Below, one piece after another: positions 23,167 to 26,986 of a stretch of DNA of 26,986 nucleotides; the first letter of the stretch is position 1; each line of letters starts with the position of its first letter. The position numbers and the translations under genes are program-made. The notes under the pieces were generated by a model. The model ran no database searches. It was not told the origin of the DNA and saw only the letters and a list, made by a program, of their open reading frames with translations. This stretch comes from Proteobacteria bacterium UBA4457 (GTDB lineage Bacteria; Pseudomonadota; Gammaproteobacteria; Ga0077536). The stretch spans positions 22,869-49,854 of the forward strand of contig DGOV01000032.1 of the NCBI GenBank assembly GCA_002390205.1. Direction: 5' to 3'.

Positions 23167-23958
23167 TTACCGCAGATTTTTTCTAAGAACAGAAGAACCT
23201 AGCCGTTGCTCTATCGCCGCCAAGAACCCTCGAACAATTTGAACCTCGCTATGACGTAAATTAGTCGAGTTCAAGTAGCGGCCTATCCTACGCTCCAATA
23301 ACTTAGGATAACTAGGGTCATAGTAGCCAACTGATGTCATTACCGCTAAAAGATGGGTCCTCAAGAGTTGAGTTTCCGAAGCAGTAGCTAGGGGATCCTT
23401 TTTTTGACCTATAGGGCTTTGGTTCTGGGACTCAGTCGACAAATGAGCCATACGTAGCTCATATGCCATGATCTGAACTGCTTGGCTCAAATTCAAAGAC
23501 TTAAACTGACTTTGAGTCGGAATACATATAGAACGCTGGCAGAGGTCAAGTTCGGAATTACTCAAACCTGCTTGCTCACGACCAAAGACAATGGCCACTG
23601 ATGTCTCAGTCCGCGCAATTTCTAAAGCAGCGTCGCGAGGCGACAGTATCGGCCAATTTATTTGCCTATTACGAGCTGTAGTCCCGTAAACCAATGAACA
23701 ACCTTCTATCGATTGCTCCAGCTCTGAATGGATCTCTGCGCCCTCTAGCAAATCGCTTGCGCCAACTGCTCGCGCCGTCGCCTCCATCGCAGGGAATCTG
23801 ACTGGACTCACTAAATGCAGTTGATCAAGGCCCATGACTTTCATAGCTCTAGCCGCCGCACCAATATTGCCTGGATGACTAGTCCCAACTAACACTATGC
23901 GCAATCTAGACAACTTCAAACCAGCTTCAATATCTAATTCTTCGCTAAAGTAATTCAA
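23167..23958 (-). CDS. trmJ: tRNA (cytidine/uridine-2'-O-)-methyltransferase TrmJ
   Basis: TrmJ methylates the 2'-O of nucleotide 32 in the tRNA anticodon loop. This 263-residue SPOUT methyltransferase has the N-terminal IVLVGTSHPGNIGAAARAMKVMGL (quoted in parts: GTSHPGNIGAAARAM at 25-39) and the knot segment VAIVFGREQAGLSN, then LNLSQAVQIMAYELR, all diagnostic. The C-terminal helical part is typical of TrmJ rather than TrmL. The start appears to be TTG (23958) with a TGGAAA site 8 bases upstream. This gives about 17 residues before the usual family start, and no ATG is available. It is divergent from suhB across 55 bases, as in E. coli and Pseudomonas. Confidence 0.92.
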   Translation of the reverse strand: MNYFSEELDIEAGLKLSRLRIVLVGTSHPGNIGAAARAMKVMGLDQLHLVSPVRFPAMEATARAVGASDLLEGAEIHSELEQSIEGCSLVYGTTARNRQINWPILSPRDAALEIARTETSVAIVFGREQAGLSNSELDLCQRSICIPTQSQFKSLNLSQAVQIMAYELRMAHLSTESQNQSPIGQKKDPLATASETQLLRTHLLAVMTSVGYYDPSYPKLLERRIGRYLNSTNLRHSEVQIVRGFLAAIEQRLGSSVLRKNLR

Positions 23959-24013
23959 TAACAGTTTCCATTAATAGGTTAAACTAACTTCTTTTAAAAC
24001 GTGACATCATCTT

Positions 24014-24790
24014 ATGCAGCCAATGCTTAACATCGCTATCCGCGCAGCTCGGAGAGCCGGTACGATTATTTCTAGGGCACAAAATCGCCTTTACGACCTA
24101 AAAATCGAATTAAAAGGGCTCAACGACTACGTGACACAAACAGACGTCGAGGCAGAAGCAGCCATCATTGAAGTCCTCAATGAAGCGTACCCTTCTCACT
24201 CTATTGTAGCAGAAGAATCCGGATCTTCCGGTGCCTCCGATTTCAAATGGATCATTGACCCAATTGACGGAACACTCAACTTCATCCATGGCTTCCCAAG
24301 CTATGCGATTTCTATCGCACTGCAAGTCAAAGGCAGGCTAGAACAAGCTGTTATTTACGATCCTACCCGAGATGAAATGTTTACGGCTTCTAGGGGTACA
24401 GGAGCGCAACTTAATGGACAAAGAATCCGAGTGAGTCCGAGGACAGGACTAGATGCTTCAATCATAGGAACAGGGTTTCCGGTAAGGAACAAAAATAAAC
24501 TGCCAAGCTATCTTCTCGGCTTCACGACGCTGCTAAATAAAAGCGCCGATATTAGGCGTACCGGTTCTGCCGCCTTAGATCTCGCTTATGTCGCTTGTGG
24601 CAGACTTGACGGATACTGGGAATTTGATCTGCACCAATGGGATATAGCCGCTGGGGCTCTTCTAGTGCAAGAATCGGGGGGACTCATTGGTGACCCTGAA
24701 GGTGGGGAAACGCATATGAAAACAGGTAATGTCGTGGCAGCGAACCCAAAAATCTTCAAGCAAATACTAACTGCTTTGCGAAGCAGTTAA
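24014..24790 (+). CDS. suhB: Inositol-1-monophosphatase SuhB
   Basis: SuhB is an inositol monophosphatase-fold protein. In E. coli it also joins the rRNA antitermination complex and helps ribosome assembly. The 258-residue protein has metal ligands Glu67/Glu68 (VAEES), the signature IDPIDGTLNFIHGFP with Asp82 and Asp85 (81-95), and Asp210 in QWDIAAGALLVQESGG. All metal-binding residues are present, so it should be catalytically active. Length is close to E. coli SuhB (267). It is divergent from trmJ, the conserved arrangement. The last codons fall within a perfect hairpin. The ATG at 24014 has no strong SD. Confidence 0.94.
   Translation: MQPMLNIAIRAARRAGTIISRAQNRLYDLKIELKGLNDYVTQTDVEAEAAIIEVLNEAYPSHSIVAEESGSSGASDFKWIIDPIDGTLNFIHGFPSYAISIALQVKGRLEQAVIYDPTRDEMFTASRGTGAQLNGQRIRVSPRTGLDASIIGTGFPVRNKNKLPSYLLGFTTLLNKSADIRRTGSAALDLAYVACGRLDGYWEFDLHQWDIAAGALLVQESGGLIGDPEGGETHMKTGNVVAANPKIFKQILTALRSS
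24768..24789 (+). terminator. Perfect hairpin across the suhB stop codon
   Basis: TAACTGCTT (24768-24776), a TGCG loop and AAGCAGTTA (24781-24789) form an uninterrupted 9-base-pair stem. It covers the last six codons of suhB and its stop. No T tract follows (the next bases are AGGGGCGGG), so it is not a standard intrinsic terminator. It may protect the 3' end of the mRNA or slow ribosomes at the stop. Confidence 0.4.
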
Positions 24791-24816
24791 GGGGCGGGAA
24801 TCGAGGACATTGCTAA

Positions 24817-24888
24817 ATGTCTAAACGTAAGGTATTACTATCCTTATTAAAAGAGCCGACAATGCGACAACACATAGTGTTTCTATAA
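24817..24888 (+). CDS. Possible 23-residue small protein downstream of suhB
   Basis: A short frame reads MSKRKVLLSLLKEPTMRQHI and three more residues. It starts 26 bases after suhB and has a good GAGGA site 9 bases before its ATG. The peptide is basic with a hydrophobic middle. I recognise no family. The ribosome site is its only support beyond position, so chance remains likely. Confidence 0.2.
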   Translation: MSKRKVLLSLLKEPTMRQHIVFL

Positions 24889-24900
24889 CGGTCATCTTTC

Positions 24901-25122
24901 TCATTTTTTAGAGCCAAGCTCTGCATGTCTAGCAGAACAGTAAGGTCTCTTGCTGAGGACAATACTCTCTTCTAAAGGGACATATAAGCTACAATAAGTA
25001 CACGCAACTACCTCACCATTCGCAATCGATGTCCTTTTTTTCATAAGACGCGTGCGTAGGACGCTGAACAGCCAACAAACGAAAGTCGCTATCAAGATCG
25101 CCAAGACCATCCTAATCAACAT
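24901..25122 (-). CDS. PP0621 family small membrane-anchored Cys-rich protein
   Basis: This 73-residue protein has an N-terminal membrane helix (about 3-22), a basic stretch (RTRLMKKR), and a small Cys-containing domain: Cys41 and Cys44 (CTYC), then Cys62 and His66 (YCSARH). The CxxC...CxxxH pattern suggests a metal-binding, zinc-ribbon-like fold. The arrangement matches the uncharacterised PP0621 family of gammaproteobacteria (short anchor, V-x-C-x-x-C motif, CS..H end). The role is unknown. A GAGGG site lies 8 bases before the ATG. It is divergent from sucC. Confidence 0.75.
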   Translation of the reverse strand: MLIRMVLAILIATFVCWLFSVLRTRLMKKRTSIANGEVVACTYCSLYVPLEESIVLSKRPYCSARHAELGSKK

Positions 25123-25340
25123 GGAAAACCCTCTTACAATAAATTTTTACACTTGCTCCCAAAAATTCCAATGACAAAACAAGCTAGAATCGCCATACTT
25201 GGAACCGTACAAGGTTATATCTTTTAAGTTTAGCATATAGTCAAGTTTTGTATGACACTAAACAAGCCTAACAAATACTTCTAGGGTATTATTAGAGCCT
25301 TATAGCAAGGTCAATTGCATCAGGAACGGAGTTAACGGAA

Positions 25341-26507
25341 ATGAACTTACATGAATATCAAGCAAAACAGTTGTTTGCAGAATACGGAATCCCAGTTCAG
25401 GATGGCTTAGTCGCACATACGGCCGAAGAGGCAGTTAAAAATGCAAAGGCTCTTGGTGGCGATGCATGGCTTGTTAAAGCACAAGTGCACGCTGGTGGAA
25501 GAGGGAAAGCTGGTGGCGTTAAGTTTACTAAAGATTTAGTGGATGTCGAAAAAATAACTAGTAATTTAATAGGTTCTCAGCTTATTACAAAGCAATCAGC
25601 CCCCGACGGACAACCAGTAAATTGCGTTCTAATAGCTGCAGCTGCCGATATTGCTAAAGAGCTCTACTTGGGTGCAGTCGTAGACAGGGGTTCTAGGCAA
25701 ATTACTTTCATGGGATCATTAGCCGGTGGAATGGACATCGAAGAAGTGGCCGCAAACACCCCTGAGGAAATTGTCACATTCAGTATTGAGCCGGGACTAG
25801 GAATACAAGATCATCAATGCAGAGAAATGGGTTTTGCTCTCGGATTAGAAGCGAGTCAACGCGCAGAACTACAGAAGATACTGAAAGGACTCTACCTACT
25901 TTTCAATGAAAAAGATCTCAGTCTAGTTGAAATAAATCCTCTAGCAATATTAGAAGACGATTCTTTGTGCGCTATTGACGCAAAGATAACCATCGACGAC
26001 AACGCTCTCTACCGACAAGAAGTTGCAGCTTGGCGTGACGCTTCTCAAGAAGACGAAAAGGAGCGCAAAGCTGCAGAATTTGAACTCAATTATGTAACTC
26101 TCGATGGAAATATCGCGTGTATGGTCAATGGTGCGGGACTTGCAATGGCGACAATGGACATTATTAAGTTAAGCGGTGCAAATCCAGCTAATTTTCTTGA
26201 CGTCGGTGGAGGGACTACAGCTGCGAGAGTTGCGGAGGCGTTTAAAATTATCGTGTCCGACAGTAATGTTGAAGCCATACTTGTGAATATCTTTGGTGGA
26301 ATCGTACGTTGTGACCTCATAGCCGAGGGAATTATCAGCGCTGTAAAAGATGTCGGCGTTAAAGTCCCAGTCATAGTCAGACTAGAGGGGACTAAAGTGA
26401 ATGAAGGGAAAGAAATGCTAACTCAAAGTGGCTTAGCCATTATTAGCGCAGAAAATCTTGCAGATGCTGCAGAAAAGGCCGTAAGTGCTGTAGGAGGCAA
26501 AAAGTAA
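25341..26507 (+). CDS. sucC: Succinate--CoA ligase (ADP-forming) subunit beta
   Basis: SucC, with SucD, converts succinyl-CoA to succinate with ATP or GTP formation in the TCA cycle. The 388-residue protein equals the E. coli length. It has an N-terminal ATP-grasp domain with VKAQVHAGGRGKAGGVK (about 45-61), EINPLAI near residue 197, and a C-terminal ligase domain with MVNGAGLAMATMD, FLDVGGG and NIFGGIVRCD. The ATG at 25341 has AACGGAG and ACGGAA purine runs upstream. It overlaps sucD by one base (TAATG). The sucA, sucB and lpd genes are not adjacent in this window. Confidence 0.97.
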   Translation: MNLHEYQAKQLFAEYGIPVQDGLVAHTAEEAVKNAKALGGDAWLVKAQVHAGGRGKAGGVKFTKDLVDVEKITSNLIGSQLITKQSAPDGQPVNCVLIAAAADIAKELYLGAVVDRGSRQITFMGSLAGGMDIEEVAANTPEEIVTFSIEPGLGIQDHQCREMGFALGLEASQRAELQKILKGLYLLFNEKDLSLVEINPLAILEDDSLCAIDAKITIDDNALYRQEVAAWRDASQEDEKERKAAEFELNYVTLDGNIACMVNGAGLAMATMDIIKLSGANPANFLDVGGGTTAARVAEAFKIIVSDSNVEAILVNIFGGIVRCDLIAEGIISAVKDVGVKVPVIVRLEGTKVNEGKEMLTQSGLAIISAENLADAAEKAVSAVGGKK

Positions 26508-26986
26508 TGTCGATATTAGTAAATAAAGATACTAAGGTTCTAGTGCAGGGCTTTACTGGCAAGCAAGGTACTTTTCATGCAGAGCAAGCAATAGCATACG
26601 GCACTCAGATTGTTGGTGGGATTACACCAAACCGCGGAGGAAACGAGCATTTAGAGAGGCCCATATTTAATACCGTCGCAGAAGGCGTGGCAGCTACTGG
26701 AGCGGATGCTTCATTGATCTTTGTCCCGCCACCGTTTGCGGCGGATGCTATTATTGAAGCGGCTTCAGCGGGAATAAAAGTTATCGCTTGCATCACAGAA
26801 GGCATCCCGGTATTGGACATGCTTAAGGTCAAAGATAGCCTTAGTAGGCAACCCGATGTTCGATTGATCGGCCCCAACTGCCCCGGTATCATTACCCCAG
26901 GAGAATGCAAGATAGGCATCATGCCTGCGGCAATCCATCAACCGGGACGAATTGGTATCGTGTCTAGATCGGGAACTCTTACTTAT
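26507..26986 (+). CDS. sucD: Succinate--CoA ligase (ADP-forming) subunit alpha (partial, 3' end outside window)
   Basis: SucD binds CoA and carries the histidine that is phosphorylated during catalysis; that residue lies beyond the window. The first 160 codons are visible. The N-terminal CoA-binding Rossmann domain shows GFTGKQGTFH (15-24), GGITPNRGG, FVPPPFAADAI, CITEGIPVLDM and LIGPNCPGIITPGECKIGIMP, all typical of SucD. The ATG at 26507 shares a base with the sucC stop (TAATG) and has a strong TAGGAGG site inside the end of sucC, so it is translationally coupled. About 130 residues are missing. Confidence 0.96.
   Translation, partial: MSILVNKDTKVLVQGFTGKQGTFHAEQAIAYGTQIVGGITPNRGGNEHLERPIFNTVAEGVAATGADASLIFVPPPFAADAIIEAASAGIKVIACITEGIPVLDMLKVKDSLSRQPDVRLIGPNCPGIITPGECKIGIMPAAIHQPGRIGIVSRSGTLTY

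Overview
This window looks like the chromosome of a free-living gammaproteobacterium with moderate to low G+C and tightly packed genes. The genes are core housekeeping genes in gammaproteobacterial order: hslV/xerC/DUF484/dapF, pssA/ilvC/ilvH/ilvI, rimI/holD, arsC/hda/perM/purM, trmJ/suhB and sucC/sucD. The order resembles Pseudomonas and related marine lineages more than enterics, but the genus cannot be named from sequence alone. I see no mobile element, CRISPR array, tRNA or rRNA gene. Several genes begin with TTG or GTG, and many have weak Shine-Dalgarno (SD) sequences.

Layout. Bases 1-11078 form a long minus-strand run. Read in the direction of transcription it is: a PolB-like exonuclease homologue, rlmD, a peptide-binding protein, a signal-less YkuD-domain protein, two DppB/DppC-type permeases, nagZ, an MscS-type channel, dapF, DUF484, xerC and hslV (cut by the window edge). 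Most junctions are overlaps or gaps of a few bases. Bases 11312-13034 hold a PagL-like outer-membrane protein, rimI, a HolD-like gene and the end of pssA. Bases 13032-17285 hold the branched-chain amino acid operon ilvI-ilvH-ilvC followed by pssA, with a candidate leucine-rich leader peptide and hairpin upstream. Plus-strand proS and arsC follow, then minus-strand hda and perM, plus-strand purM, minus-strand trmJ, plus-strand suhB, a small minus-strand PP0621-type protein and plus-strand sucC-sucD (sucD cut by the window end).

The most interesting block is 4084-8951. A periplasmic peptide-binding protein, a cytoplasmic YkuD protein resembling the L,D-carboxypeptidases of wall recycling, two permeases and NagZ read as one peptidoglycan-recycling unit: capture and import of wall peptides, trimming of the terminal D-Ala, and removal of the sugar. 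No ATPase gene accompanies the permeases here. Other points worth checking are the leucine-rich leader before ilvI, an exonuclease homologue that has lost its DxE motif, and a hairpin that separates a strong SD from that gene's start codon.
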